Assembly: GCA_026988115.1 (NCBI GenBank)
Contig: JALSLV010000108.1
Location: 62,001-126,000 of the forward strand
DNA: 64,000 nt
Source: Lysobacterales bacterium
GTDB lineage: Bacteria > Pseudomonadota > Gammaproteobacteria > Xanthomonadales > Marinicellaceae
Direction: 5' to 3'
The position numbers and the translations under genes were made by a program. The notes under the pieces are model-generated. The model was not told where the DNA came from and made no database searches. It saw only the letters and a list, made by a program, of their open reading frames with translations. Of the stretch, positions 10,101 through 18,497 are shown piece by piece. Within the stretch, counting starts at the first letter, position 1, and the number at the start of each line of letters is the position of its first letter.

Positions 10101-10164
10101 CTATCAGTAATACAGCTACCGCAACGGCTACGCGATTTTTTAGGGAGGCTTGAGTTAGTTGCAC
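7099..10164 (-). CDS. RND efflux permease (AcrB-like)
   Basis: This inner-membrane proton-driven exporter has 1021 aa, the usual RND size, with 12 expected membrane helices and two large periplasmic loops. The helix-4 motif GMVLDAAIVVLENI keeps the first of AcrB's paired aspartates (about residue 403) but has Ala for the second. In helix 10, GLVVNNAILLVD has Asn where AcrB has Lys940. Such changes occur in non-AcrB branches of the family, so the substrate should not be inferred from AcrB. The start codon is GTG. It is first in an operon with the adaptor and alkA, the reverse of the common adaptor-first order. Confidence 0.93.
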   Translation of the reverse strand: MQLTQASLKNRVAVAVAVLLIAIFGYISLTKLPIQLAPNVERPAIGISTNWRGAAPQEIESEILEPQEKVFQGLPGLTQMASSANSGSGSITLEFVSDMDMQRALVEVINRLNQVPAYPVDATEPTVNLGAKRFGGNPIAWFSFTPLANNTKDIATYQDFIADNVVPKIEQINGVTAVNAFGGRPYELRITFDPFKAATLGLDLTSFANMNTAFRNVSAGTKDVGKRKYTIRYEGKYNPDDLADMILQWRDGKPIYLRDVAEIKLQMMDVMGSITQNGSAALVMNVIPESGVNVLDVMTKLKATIAELKRGLLKDNGLNIAQLYDETIYTNASINMVQNNLLLGMFLAIAVLWFFLKRAIPALIVALAIPICLLASFIAMEILGRSLNIISLAGLAFATGMVLDAAIVVLENIIRQREKGLKATAASLIGTTQVWAALLASTATTVAIFLPIIFLKDESGQLFADLAVTISVSIIVSLLVAVTVLPAAASKWIKEDNFDDAHYHWWQSVADFISKITNTRSKQISWILALTLIPMVVAYSIIPPADYLPSGKRNQSFGFLLPQPGLSVKSAREDLVNVIKERMQPYVDGTKQPKVKNYFLGLFGQGAFLGVRAENTDEVDELLKIVNSQILQNLPDTFGFARRASIFRGIGGARQINVDLQGGDYEKLLDVGKAAFGKISQLIPKAQIRPSPSLEYGQPELQLKPNDRALAQAGWTRADLSGIVRSLGNGNFVGEYFNGTRRYNVILRNDKWLTPEEFANVPLYTGSGEVLALGDLASIKRTAGPSQIQRLERLRTLTLQVTLPDDLALEQGMNILQQELTPMLKEMMPENSMINYRGTAESLTIALKSLTQSFLLAIVILYLLISAMFQSFKDSLLVITTIPMATVGGVAAIRIMDLAVGQQMDLLTMIGFIILLGLVVNNAILLVDRARMAVKDGMAIADAVKNAVLLRIRPILMSTLTSIFGMLPLLLIPGSGAELYRGLAGVIVGGMFLSTIFTLILLPSLLKLFSKEQNLMEKIDA

Positions 10165-10245
10165 TGTGTGTTATAAATTCCTAGGGTTAATTATCAGTAT
10201 TGGGCATCATTTTATATTGAATCGGTATAAAAAGTTAGATTTAAT

Positions 10246-10275
10246 TTGTTAAATTAGTGTTAAAAAAGTTATAAT
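10246..10275 (+). promoter_or_regulatory. Candidate promoter for the CTERM-tailed protein
   Basis: TTGTTA (10246-10251) and a perfect TATAAT (10270-10275) are 18 bases apart, about 40 bases before the start at 10317. The 152-base gap is shared with the divergent pump operon, for which I see no equally good promoter. Confidence 0.55.
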
Positions 10276-10316
10276 TAAGGCAATGATTTAATAAATTAAA
10301 TAATGGGAAATAAAAA

Positions 10317-11096
10317 ATGAATAAAAAAATAGCACTTATTGCAAGTATAATATTAACAAGTAATGTTGCGTTTGCGGCAAGCTTTAGTATCAACTCTAAT
10401 TCACTCGGTTTGAGTTCTGTCGACACAGGATATAACCCTGCTGCTAGTAGTTACACACAAAATATCGACCCAGCTACAATTACACCTGCCAACTCTGTAT
10501 CGTGTAGTGCTGGTGGTTTACATGCAGACAACTCTTATATAAGACGCTTTGACTTAGATGGCGATCATGGCGTTACAGGCTCAATCAACATTGACAGTGT
10601 TGACATTGGAATCGAAACAGCGGCAGGTGCTGGTGGAACACAACCAATCACCATTAACCTGTATTCTATTGCCAATGCTGACGCTTTATTATTTGCTAAT
10701 TTAAATAATATTGGCACTTTAAGTACAAATGTTGCGGATGCTGCCACAGTAATTCAGAACTTTGTTGTTACAGGAACAATTAATGGAACAACTGATGATT
10801 TGGTTGTAGAAGTTTTTACTCCTGATGGACAAGCTGCGGGTCATTCATTCTTTATGGGTTCGAATGCTGCGGGTCAAATTGCTCCTGCTTTTATTGCCGC
10901 TGCTGCTTGTGGAATCACTGAACCAACAGATACTGCTGCTATTGGCTTTCCTGATGCACAGTTTGTTATGACTGTAAACGCATCAAATGCTGCTGTAGCC
11001 TTAGCTCCACCAACTCCAGTACCAAGCTTAACATGGTTAGGTCTTGCTTTAATGGTATTGACTTTAGGTTTCTTTGGAAGAAAATTTGTGAAATAA
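10317..11096 (+). CDS. Secreted protein with IPTL-CTERM-like sorting tail
   Basis: The protein has 259 aa. A signal peptide (about 1-20, ending AFA) leads into a Gly/Ala/Thr/Asn-rich, low-charge mature region that looks beta-rich. The C-terminal tail reads VPSLTWLG, then a hydrophobic helix, then a basic end (GRKFVK). That tripartite tail (short motif, transmembrane helix, basic residues) is the CTERM sorting design; VPSL fits the IPTL type better than PEP-CTERM because no PEP is present. The protein is expected to be exported and transiently held in the membrane. It has its own promoter and terminator. No sorting protease gene is in the window; the molecular role is unknown. Confidence 0.7.
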   Translation: MNKKIALIASIILTSNVAFAASFSINSNSLGLSSVDTGYNPAASSYTQNIDPATITPANSVSCSAGGLHADNSYIRRFDLDGDHGVTGSINIDSVDIGIETAAGAGGTQPITINLYSIANADALLFANLNNIGTLSTNVADAATVIQNFVVTGTINGTTDDLVVEVFTPDGQAAGHSFFMGSNAAGQIAPAFIAAAACGITEPTDTAAIGFPDAQFVMTVNASNAAVALAPPTPVPSLTWLGLALMVLTLGFFGRKFVK

Positions 11097-11120
11097 TAGA
11101 TTTAACAATTTGAATTTATT

Positions 11121-11151
11121 AAAAGGTGAGCTTTTTAGCTCACCTTTTTTT
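11121..11151 (+). terminator. Strong intrinsic terminator, probably bidirectional
   Basis: A perfect 12-bp stem (11121-11132 with 11137-11148) and TTTT loop are followed by a T-run. It closes the rightward CTERM gene. On the other strand it lies just after the uup stop, followed by TTTT, so it may serve both. Confidence 0.9.
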
Positions 11152-11157
11152 ATGGAT

Positions 11158-13032
11158 TTATTTATCCAACTCATCCCAGCGTGAAAATTTTTGCTCTAAC
11201 TCTTGATTGAGTTTTTGTTGTTTTTGCGTGGTTTGTTTGATTGTGTGTGCGTCTTTTTGATAAAAGTCTTCATGTGCCATTTGGGTATTGAGTTCTTCTA
11301 ATTGTTTTTCCAGCTTATCAATTTCTTTTGGCAAGTTATCCAGTTCATATTGCTCTTTAAAAGTTAATTTCTTTACTTCAGTTGCTGATGCATTGGTTTT
11401 TTTGACTGTTTCAATTTTACTTTTTGTTTTAGTTGCTATAACTTTATCTGGTCGTTGGACCAGATAATCCTGATATCCACCAACGTATTCTTGAATATGT
11501 GCGTTGTCTTCAAAAACATAAGTTTGAGTTGCCACTTTATCAATAAAATCCCTGTCATGACTAATTAACAACACCGTTCCTGGAAATTCATACAACTGTT
11601 CTTGCAACAAATCCAGCGTTTCTATATCCAAATCATTGGTGGGCTCATCCAATACCAGAACATTGGCTGGGCGTGCAAATAAGCGCGCTAACAATAAACG
11701 TGAGCGTTCGCCTCCAGACAAGACCTTGGCAGGTGCTCGGATTTTATCAGGACGAAATAAAAACTTTTGCAAATAACTAATTACATGGGTTGGCTTGCCA
11801 TTAATAACGATTTCATCGGTTCCTTGATTGAGGTTGTTGGCAACCGTATCTTCTAAGTTCAAATTTCCTTTTAATTGATCGAAATAAGCAATCTCGAGTC
11901 CTACTCCGTGCTTAACGGTTCCTGTTAATGGCTCAAGCTTTCCAAGTAAGATATTAACTAAGGTCGTTTTTCCTACGCCATTTTTACCGATAATACCAAT
12001 TTTATCTCCACGACGAATCTTTGCTGAGAATTTTTCGAACAAGATTTTTTTATCAGCCCCTTGCCCCCAACCAAAACTAATGTTTTCAGCAGTGATTACT
12101 TTTTTACCCGTTTTTTCGGCAATATTAATCTGCACTTGGGCTAATTCACTTTGCACACGTCTTTGGCTGCGTATAATTCGTAATTTTTTTAACTCTCTGA
12201 CGCGTCCTTCATTGCGAGTACGTCTGGCTTTGATGCCTTGTCTTATCCACACCTCCTCTTTGGCTAAATTTTTATCAAAGAGTTTGTTTTCTTTATCTTC
12301 TGCATCTAATCGGGCTTCTTTTCTAAGCAGATAAGTGTCATAGTCACAATCGTAATAATGTATTTTACCTCTATCGAGTTCTAAAATACCTGTGGCGATA
12401 TTTTTAAGAAACGCCCTGTCATGGGTGATAAACAAAACGGCTATATTTAAACTTTTTACAAATTTTTCTAACCAAATAATTGTTTCTATATCCAGATGAT
12501 TAGTTGGTTCATCTAATAGCAATAAATCAGGTTCTTGCACCAAGGCTCTTGCCAAAACTACGCGTCTTTTGACTCCACCAGAGAGGTCATTAAACGTTTG
12601 GTCTTTGTCTAAATTCAATTGAGATATTACCGTTTCTATTGTATTTAATTGCATCCATGAGTCACTGGCAGTAATTCGCTCACCGATGCTATCAATCGTA
12701 TCTAAGTCATTATTAAGTGCATGGTGGTAGGCGATAATGTCATCACCAACACTACCTAGCGCCTTAGCGACCAAGGTGTATATGTCATCATTGCTTTTGT
12801 TTGTTGGTACATTTTGTTCCATCATGCCAACTTTTGCCGAACCATGACGGCGAATCTCTCCATGCTCTAACGGGATTTGCCCTGTTAAAAGCTTCATCAA
12901 AGATGATTTTCCTTCACCATTTCTTCCAATCAAACAAATCTTTTGTCCTTTGTTGATTGAGAAATTTATTTCATCTAAAAGTGGTTCTGCACCAAAGTCT
13001 AATGAGACATTGATTAATGAGAGTATTGCCAT
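11158..13032 (-). CDS. uup: ABC-F ATPase Uup
   Basis: Uup is a soluble ABC-F protein of 624 aa (E. coli 635), with no membrane segments. The first cassette has Walker A GRNGEGKSS (36-44), signature LSGGVKR (about 150) and Walker B LLLLDEPTNHLD (about 170). A charged linker (about 230-300) follows. The second cassette has GKNGVGKTT (349-357), LSGGERS (about 438) and LDEPTNDLD (about 460). The C-terminal 85 residues form the Lys/Glu/Gln-rich coiled coil that marks Uup and binds nucleic acid in E. coli. ABC-F proteins act on ribosomes; Uup also affects transposon excision and replication-linked phenotypes. It follows gapA after 109 bases and ends at a shared terminator. Confidence 0.95.
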   Translation of the reverse strand: MAILSLINVSLDFGAEPLLDEINFSINKGQKICLIGRNGEGKSSLMKLLTGQIPLEHGEIRRHGSAKVGMMEQNVPTNKSNDDIYTLVAKALGSVGDDIIAYHHALNNDLDTIDSIGERITASDSWMQLNTIETVISQLNLDKDQTFNDLSGGVKRRVVLARALVQEPDLLLLDEPTNHLDIETIIWLEKFVKSLNIAVLFITHDRAFLKNIATGILELDRGKIHYYDCDYDTYLLRKEARLDAEDKENKLFDKNLAKEEVWIRQGIKARRTRNEGRVRELKKLRIIRSQRRVQSELAQVQINIAEKTGKKVITAENISFGWGQGADKKILFEKFSAKIRRGDKIGIIGKNGVGKTTLVNILLGKLEPLTGTVKHGVGLEIAYFDQLKGNLNLEDTVANNLNQGTDEIVINGKPTHVISYLQKFLFRPDKIRAPAKVLSGGERSRLLLARLFARPANVLVLDEPTNDLDIETLDLLQEQLYEFPGTVLLISHDRDFIDKVATQTYVFEDNAHIQEYVGGYQDYLVQRPDKVIATKTKSKIETVKKTNASATEVKKLTFKEQYELDNLPKEIDKLEKQLEELNTQMAHEDFYQKDAHTIKQTTQKQQKLNQELEQKFSRWDELDK

Positions 13033-13141
13033 AATATTTATTGCTTGTGTTTTGTGCAGAAGTGTACAGTCGACTTATTCAACATGCAACAAGGCTTAAT
13101 AAATCAACAAAAATAGATGCCTTTATTCAGGCTCCAATTTT

Positions 13142-14149
13142 TTAACAATTCATTAATGCCTTAGCTGTGTCCAACATTCTATTTGAAAAGCCCCATTCAT
13201 TGTCATACCATGAAACAACTTTGACTAAGTTCCCGTTGGTAACCAGTGTTAATCCTGCATCAAAAGTTGATGATTTAGCATTGTGATTGAAATCAATGGA
13301 AACCAATGGATCATCATTATAGCCAAGTACCCCTTTCATGCCTTTTGACGCTTCTTTCATAATCGCATTGACCTCTTCAACGGTTGTAGGTCGAGAGGCT
13401 TGAAACACTAAATCAACAACTGAGACATTAATCGTTGGTACGCGCATTGCATAGCCATCAAGTTTGCCATTTAATTCAGGAAGAACCAAACCAACCGCCT
13501 TTGCAGCCCCCGTACTTGTGGGTATCTGACTCATTGTGGCTGAACGTGCGCGGCGCAAATCTTTATGTGGTGTATCGGACAATACTTGATCATTAGTGTA
13601 AGCATGAATGGTCGTCATTAAACCACTTTCTATACCAATCGAATCGTATAAAGGTTTTACCAGAGGAGCTAAACAATTGGTTGTACAAGAAGCATTAGAA
13701 ATAATCTGACAATCTGATGTTAGTACATCATCATTAACTCCATAAACGATTGTGGCATCCATTTGTCCACTACCAGGAGCTGAAATAATGACTTTCTTTG
13801 CCCCTGCTTCAATATGCTTTGATGCCGCTTCTCTGCTGCGAAATAAACCCGTACATTCCATGACAACATCGATATTTAATTCTTTCCACGGTAAATCTTT
13901 TGGGTTAGGTATGGAAAAATGTTTGATAAAGTCACCATTGACAGAAAACCCCCCTTCAGCCATTTCAACATCTTCTTTAAAGTATCCATGAACGGTGTCA
14001 AACTTAGTCAAATGCACCGAAGTTTTTAAATCAGCCAAATCATTGATTGCAACTATTTTAAATTTATTTTGAGCGTTTAATTCATACAATGCTCGAACGA
14101 TATTTCGACCAATTCGGCCATAACCATTTATTGCTATATTTATTGTCAT
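13142..14149 (-). CDS. gap: Glyceraldehyde-3-phosphate dehydrogenase, type I
   Basis: The enzyme catalyses reversible oxidative phosphorylation of glyceraldehyde-3-phosphate in glycolysis and gluconeogenesis. It has 335 aa. The Rossmann motif is NGYGRIGRN (8-16), and Asp37 in AINDLAD favours NAD over NADP. The catalytic Cys155 is in [13 protein letters not shown] and His182 is in [10 protein letters not shown]. The region [16 protein letters not shown] separates it from erythrose-4-phosphate dehydrogenase (Epd) and resembles the GapA of xanthomonads and pseudomonads. No pgk, tkt or fba lies beside it. It has its own promoter within an inverted repeat (see those entries). Confidence 0.96.
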   Translation of the reverse strand: MTINIAINGYGRIGRNIVRALYELNAQNKFKIVAINDLADLKTSVHLTKFDTVHGYFKEDVEMAEGGFSVNGDFIKHFSIPNPKDLPWKELNIDVVMECTGLFRSREAASKHIEAGAKKVIISAPGSGQMDATIVYGVNDDVLTSDCQIISNASCTTNCLAPLVKPLYDSIGIESGLMTTIHAYTNDQVLSDTPHKDLRRARSATMSQIPTSTGAAKAVGLVLPELNGKLDGYAMRVPTINVSVVDLVFQASRPTTVEEVNAIMKEASKGMKGVLGYNDDPLVSIDFNHNAKSSTFDAGLTLVTNGNLVKVVSWYDNEWGFSNRMLDTAKALMNC

Positions 14150-14164
14150 TTTATTAACCTATTA

Positions 14165-14222
14165 TTGAGATATTAACCTTGCGGAATAATAATATTATAA
14201 CAAATAATAGCTCATATCTCAA
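14165..14222. repeat. 9-bp inverted repeat flanking the GAPDH promoter
   Basis: TTGAGATAT at 14165-14173 is the exact inverse of ATATCTCAA at 14214-14222. One arm covers the -35 box, the other lies in the 5' leader, and 40 bases separate them. The spacing suits a repressor binding two sites, but no regulator is identified. Confidence 0.6.
14194..14222 (-). promoter_or_regulatory. Promoter of the GAPDH gene
   Basis: On the minus strand, TTGAGA (14217-14222) and a perfect TATAAT (14194-14199) are exactly 17 bases apart. The predicted RNA start is near 14187, giving a leader of about 38 bases before the ATG at 14149. Confidence 0.8.
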
Positions 14223-14238
14223 TCAAGTCAATGCAAGT

Positions 14239-15153
14239 TTAGGTGCGAATTGCCTTTACACAATTTCGACCACTATCCTTGGCTTTATACAACGCCTTGT
14301 CGGCACGGTTAATAATTTTATCAATCGTTTCATCTATAGCCAATGATTCAGAAACACCCAAACTTATGGTGTAACTGATTGATTTTTCTTTAACTTGATG
14401 GGAAGAATTTTCAACTTTTTTTCTTATTTTTTCTGCTACATTGTTAGCATTATTCATTCCCGTACTAGGCAATAGGATTGCAAACTCTTCCCCACCCCAG
14501 CGACAAACTTTATCGGTAGTACGAAAAGACGATTCCATTAACTGGGATAAACTTTTTAAGATTTCATCACCGACCATGTGTCCGTAGGTATCATTTATGT
14601 CTTTAAAAAAGTCAATATCAATAATTATAAGAGAAAAAGGCTCTGAACGAATTTTCGCATTTTTAAACGCATGTTCTATATATTTTGTAAATGACCTTCG
14701 ATTAAGTATCCCCGTCAATTCATCTGTATTGGCTTGGTAGCTTAATTCGTCTTGTCTATTTTCATTGTACCGAATCCATTTCGTTACACCTATCGCTAGC
14801 AGACTATATCCACAGACAAATAGCATTTTACTCGAAATATTAACAACTTCTTTAGGGTATACAAAAACAGTATCAAGTGTGATAATAAAAAGTCCATAAA
14901 AAACGAACGAAAAACCTATAGAAGTATAATAATAAAATCCACTCTTATTTGTGCTGTGCTTTTGCGTAATATAGATAAGGTACAAAGTGGTTAAAAGTAA
15001 GACAGCATTAGCAAATAATTGAAAAAAAATAATGTGAGATTTTAAAGTATAAAATACTGAATTTATAACTATAAAAACGACAGAACTGTATATAACCAGA
15101 TAGAATATATTGAAACTCTTACCAACTTCTATATTCAAATCCGAATATTTCAT
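14239..15153 (-). CDS. Membrane diguanylate cyclase (GGDEF)
   Basis: The enzyme makes cyclic di-GMP from two GTP. It has 304 aa: about four membrane helices in residues 15-125 form a small uncharacterised sensor. The GGDEF domain (about 140-300) opens with DELTGILNRRSF. The active-site loop is GGEEF (220-224), with the product-inhibition I-site RTTD (211-214) at the standard five-residue distance, so it should be active and feedback-inhibited. There is no EAL domain. A perfect TTGACA lies at 15203-15208, but the matching -10 is poor. Exopolysaccharide synthesis is a typical c-di-GMP target; linking it to the locus at 50-64 kb is only inference. Confidence 0.93.
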   Translation of the reverse strand: MKYSDLNIEVGKSFNIFYLVIYSSVVFIVINSVFYTLKSHIIFFQLFANAVLLLTTLYLIYITQKHSTNKSGFYYYTSIGFSFVFYGLFIITLDTVFVYPKEVVNISSKMLFVCGYSLLAIGVTKWIRYNENRQDELSYQANTDELTGILNRRSFTKYIEHAFKNAKIRSEPFSLIIIDIDFFKDINDTYGHMVGDEILKSLSQLMESSFRTTDKVCRWGGEEFAILLPSTGMNNANNVAEKIRKKVENSSHQVKEKSISYTISLGVSESLAIDETIDKIINRADKALYKAKDSGRNCVKAIRT

Positions 15154-15353
15154 GCAATAAAAACCCTATTCACATTGTTGTTTAAATGGATAAAATAATT
15201 ATTGTCAAAGCCAGCTTTCATCCAATTTTGATTCATAAATAATTCTTTATCCAACCCATTCATACACACATTTTATCCATAAGAATCATTAATCCAAAAT
15301 TGTTACAATCATTAAAGGCAGACAATATACTATGCATTGCATTTATTTTCTGT

Positions 15354-16601
15354 CTACCAGTTCACTTTATCGCGATGAATTGGCATGGTCATGCATCGAC
15401 AACCGCCTCCTCCACGACTCAATTCTGCACCTTGCATGGAAACTGCAATGAGCTTACCTGCTTGAATTGTTTTTTTGTCTGTAATTATTTCATTGGCCTT
15501 TATAATCTCAAATCCTGATTTATTCAAAGCTTCCAGTGTGGCTTTATTATGCTCATACCCAATAATTTGGCCCGGTGCAAAGGTAAAGAAATTAGCTCCA
15601 CTTGTCCATTGCTCTCTTTCTTGAGAAAAGGGATGGTCGCCACCACAATTTATAAATTCAGCTTCAATTCCTAATGAGCGCATGGCTTTAGGTAAACCTG
15701 AAAACTCAGTGATTTTTTGTATCTCCCCTTTACTGCAACGCATATGAAAGCTTTTACATTTATCAGGACCCGTTATCAATGGAGGAAAAACCATAAATTT
15801 ATCCACATCCAACATAGTGAAAATCATATCTAAATGTATTGTTGCACGGATTTTTGGTAAGTTGACAACAAGAATATTCAATTTTTCTTTATCACGGGAC
15901 ATTTCTTGTGCCAATCGGTCAATGGCTCTTGCCGAAGTTCTTTCACTAAATCCAATGATCAGCAAATCTTCTTTGATGACAAGAATATCTCCCCCTTCAA
16001 CAGTCACTTCATCTTGCTGTTTACGTGTTCCATCATGGTAAAATTTATTGACTCCCAATAAAGGATGATACCTAAAAATATATTTTAATAACAGAGCTTC
16101 GGTTAAACGTACTTTATGTGCCATCGAACCAATAATTATATTTTCATAAACACACATAACCGCATCACGGGTAAAAAAAGCATTTGGTAATGGCGGGATA
16201 GCGTGTCTGGAAGAACTAATAAAACGTTCCAATGTGTTTTTTTCAAGAAGAGCACCTGTAAAAAACTGATCAGATAATTCGCATGCTTGTAACTCAAATA
16301 AATCATCAATTAATTCTGGGTGACCGTATAAATTACAAACATCTCTAAGCAATTGCAATTTGACCTTATCATCTTTTAATACATCACAAAGAAGATCAGA
16401 AAACTCCAATACTTTGGCAACACGCCTTAACACTCCTGTTAACTGGCGGTGTTCATTTAAGGCTAAATCAAGCGTTAAAATATCATCGTATAAAACTTCC
16501 TGAGCAGTTGCAGGAGTCATATTTTCCATTTCACTGCCAGGCTGATGTATAATAACTGTGTTTAATTTACCTATCTCTGAATGTACTGAAATATTACTCA
16601 T
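15354..16601 (-). CDS. arcA: Arginine deiminase
   Basis: It hydrolyses arginine to citrulline and ammonia, the first step of the arginine dihydrolase pathway. The protein has 415 aa (Pseudomonas enzyme 418). Diagnostic motifs are visible: FTRDA, VEGGDILV, HLDMIFTMLD with the catalytic histidine, and the C-terminal GGGGCRCMTMP loop where Cys403 aligns with the nucleophile. No ornithine carbamoyltransferase (arcB), carbamate kinase (arcC) or antiporter (arcD) is next to it, so citrulline must be used or exported by genes elsewhere. It is third in the dsbB-DAHP synthase-arcA run, 18 bases after its neighbour. A weak hairpin overlaps its stop. Confidence 0.95.
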   Translation of the reverse strand: MSNISVHSEIGKLNTVIIHQPGSEMENMTPATAQEVLYDDILTLDLALNEHRQLTGVLRRVAKVLEFSDLLCDVLKDDKVKLQLLRDVCNLYGHPELIDDLFELQACELSDQFFTGALLEKNTLERFISSSRHAIPPLPNAFFTRDAVMCVYENIIIGSMAHKVRLTEALLLKYIFRYHPLLGVNKFYHDGTRKQQDEVTVEGGDILVIKEDLLIIGFSERTSARAIDRLAQEMSRDKEKLNILVVNLPKIRATIHLDMIFTMLDVDKFMVFPPLITGPDKCKSFHMRCSKGEIQKITEFSGLPKAMRSLGIEAEFINCGGDHPFSQEREQWTSGANFFTFAPGQIIGYEHNKATLEALNKSGFEIIKANEIITDKKTIQAGKLIAVSMQGAELSRGGGGCRCMTMPIHRDKVNW

Positions 16602-16619
16602 AAAGGTGCCCTATAAATT

Positions 16620-17954
16620 TTAGCTGTTATATTTACTAACTATAGCCATTGCCATTTCTAGTGATTGTTCGTAATTTAACCGTGGGTCAACCTGTGTTTT
16701 ATAGGCTCGTTCCAAATCCTTTTCACATAACTCTCTTGCACCTCCTAAACATTCTGTGACATTTTCACCCGTCAATTCCAGATGAACACCTCCTAAAATT
16801 GACCCTTCTGATTTATGAACATCCATTGCTAATTCAACTTCTTTTCTAATATTTTGAAATTTGCGTGTTTTAAAACCGTTTGACGTTGACTCAGTGTTAC
16901 CGTGCATTGGATCACAACACCAAACCACTCCAATACCTTCTTCTTGTAAAATCTTAATCATTTTTGGTAAACTAGATTCAATATTTTTCGCACCAAAACG
17001 ATGAATTAAAGTGATTTTTCCCGCTTCATTCGTAGGATTTAACGTCCTACATAAACCAATTAAATGTTTTTTAGTTGTCTCTGCGCCGACTTTTATCCCT
17101 ATAGGGTTATTTATACCCCGTAACAATTCTACATGAGCACTGTCTAATTGATTCGTTCTTAAACCAATCCATGGGAAGTGTGTACTCAAATTAAAGTACC
17201 CCTCTTGTCTTGGAACTTTTCTTGTTAAGGCTTGTTCATAGTGTAAATGCAGAGCTTCATGAGATGAGTAAAAATCAACTCTTGATAAATTGCCCAACCT
17301 TCTTCCAGCTAAAATCTCAGCAAATCCAATTGACTCACTGATTTTTTTCATCATTTCCTGATATTCTGTTGACTGTCCTGAGTGTTCAATCCATGCCAAG
17401 TTCCAATATTCAGGATGCCTAATATCCGCAAATCCACCATCAATTAGAGCGCGTACAAAGTTTAAAGTCATTGCTGATGAAGCATGTCCAACTAGCATTC
17501 TTGCAGGATCTGGCTCTCTATCTTTTGCAGTAAATCCAATTTTGTTAACAATATCTCCCCGATAAGAAGGCAAAGTAACCCCATCTTTAGTTTCTTCATT
17601 TGATGAGCGTGGCTTAGCATATTGCCCAGCAAATCGTCCGATTCTTACAATAGGCATTTTCAATCCATGAATAAGCACCAAGCTCATTTGTAACAAGACT
17701 TTAATTCTATTAGAAATAATTGGAGAATTACAATCTTCAAAGGATTCAGCGCAATCGCCACCTTGAATCAGGAACCTCTTTCCAATTTGTACTTCAGCCA
17801 ACTTTTGCTTCAGTTTATATATCTCCCATGAAGTCACAAGAGGCGGCATATTTGATAATTTATTGAGTGCTTTATTTAAAGCATCTTCATCTTTATAGAT
17901 GGCTTGCTGTCTAATTTCTTTTGTAGACCAGCTTTGAGGAGACCAATTTTTCAT
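16620..17954 (-). CDS. Class II (plant-type) DAHP synthase
   Basis: It condenses phosphoenolpyruvate with erythrose-4-phosphate, the committed step of aromatic amino acid synthesis. The 444-aa protein is class II by its N-terminal WSPQSW, by FLIQGGDCAESF (substrate and metal site, about 58-69), by the RIGRFAGQYAKPRSS segment and by DPARM. This class is unrelated in sequence to E. coli AroF/G/H and often has allosteric sites made from extra N-terminal helices. It starts 7 bases after dsbB and is followed closely by arcA. No other shikimate gene adjoins it. Confidence 0.95.
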   Translation of the reverse strand: MKNWSPQSWSTKEIRQQAIYKDEDALNKALNKLSNMPPLVTSWEIYKLKQKLAEVQIGKRFLIQGGDCAESFEDCNSPIISNRIKVLLQMSLVLIHGLKMPIVRIGRFAGQYAKPRSSNEETKDGVTLPSYRGDIVNKIGFTAKDREPDPARMLVGHASSAMTLNFVRALIDGGFADIRHPEYWNLAWIEHSGQSTEYQEMMKKISESIGFAEILAGRRLGNLSRVDFYSSHEALHLHYEQALTRKVPRQEGYFNLSTHFPWIGLRTNQLDSAHVELLRGINNPIGIKVGAETTKKHLIGLCRTLNPTNEAGKITLIHRFGAKNIESSLPKMIKILQEEGIGVVWCCDPMHGNTESTSNGFKTRKFQNIRKEVELAMDVHKSEGSILGGVHLELTGENVTECLGGARELCEKDLERAYKTQVDPRLNYEQSLEMAMAIVSKYNS

Positions 17955-17961
17955 GTTTATA

Positions 17962-18456
17962 TTATTTCTTTTGTAATGTTGACCAGATTATTGTATATAC
18001 CACAAAGCCAACAAAACAAACTAATGTCCACATTGGCATTGTAAGACCCAAAAATCTCCAACTAACTTCTGCACATTCTCCTGAACCATGTAGTATTTCT
18101 TGTAAGACAGAACCAAATGGCAATGTATCAAGCATATAAAACAAACCAGGCCCACACGCAGGAACTTCATCAGGTGGAAGATTTTGTATCCAAATATGAC
18201 GAGCAGAAACTGCTATTCCAGCAATGGATACTAGGGAGATTATAACAGCAACTATTTTTCTGAAAACAAATTGTGGTGGTTTTACTAAAGTTAGTAAAAA
18301 TAAGACTCCAATAATCAAAAAAATTAACCTTTGAACCATGCATAAAGGGCAAGGATCCAAATATTCAACATATTCTTCGTAATAAGCATAAGCCAATAAA
18401 AGAACTGTGGTAATAAATGGAATAAAACTGTAAAGACGCAATGACTTGACTTTCAT
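17962..18456 (-). CDS. dsbB: Disulfide bond formation protein B
   Basis: This inner-membrane quinone reductase re-oxidises periplasmic DsbA. The 164-aa protein has four expected helices. Both periplasmic cysteine pairs are present: Cys36-Cys39 in DPCPLCMVQR and Cys101/Cys128 (PACGPG and GSGECAE), matching E. coli 41/44 and 104/130. The WRFLGLTMPMW segment is typical. No dsbA is in the window. Its GAGGAAAT ribosome-binding site starts directly after the T-tract of the rplQ terminator, leaving no space for a promoter of its own. Transcription probably comes from read-through or from inside rplQ. Confidence 0.95.
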   Translation of the reverse strand: MKVKSLRLYSFIPFITTVLLLAYAYYEEYVEYLDPCPLCMVQRLIFLIIGVLFLLTLVKPPQFVFRKIVAVIISLVSIAGIAVSARHIWIQNLPPDEVPACGPGLFYMLDTLPFGSVLQEILHGSGECAEVSWRFLGLTMPMWTLVCFVGFVVYTIIWSTLQKK

Positions 18457-18466
18457 AATATTTCCT

Positions 18467-18497
18467 CAAAAAAAAACCCGGATTAACCGGGTTTTTA
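18467..18497 (-). terminator. Intrinsic terminator at the end of the ribosomal super-operon
   Basis: A perfect 8-bp GC-rich stem (18474-18481 with 18487-18494) with a five-base loop is followed on the minus strand by a T-run (18467-18473). It lies 17 bases after the rplQ stop and just before the dsbB start. Confidence 0.9.

Noticed and set aside
15187-15290. Three TTTATCCA/TGGATAA words upstream of the diguanylate cyclase as operator sites
   Set aside because: The words are short, unevenly spaced and in AT-rich DNA, so chance is a sufficient explanation.
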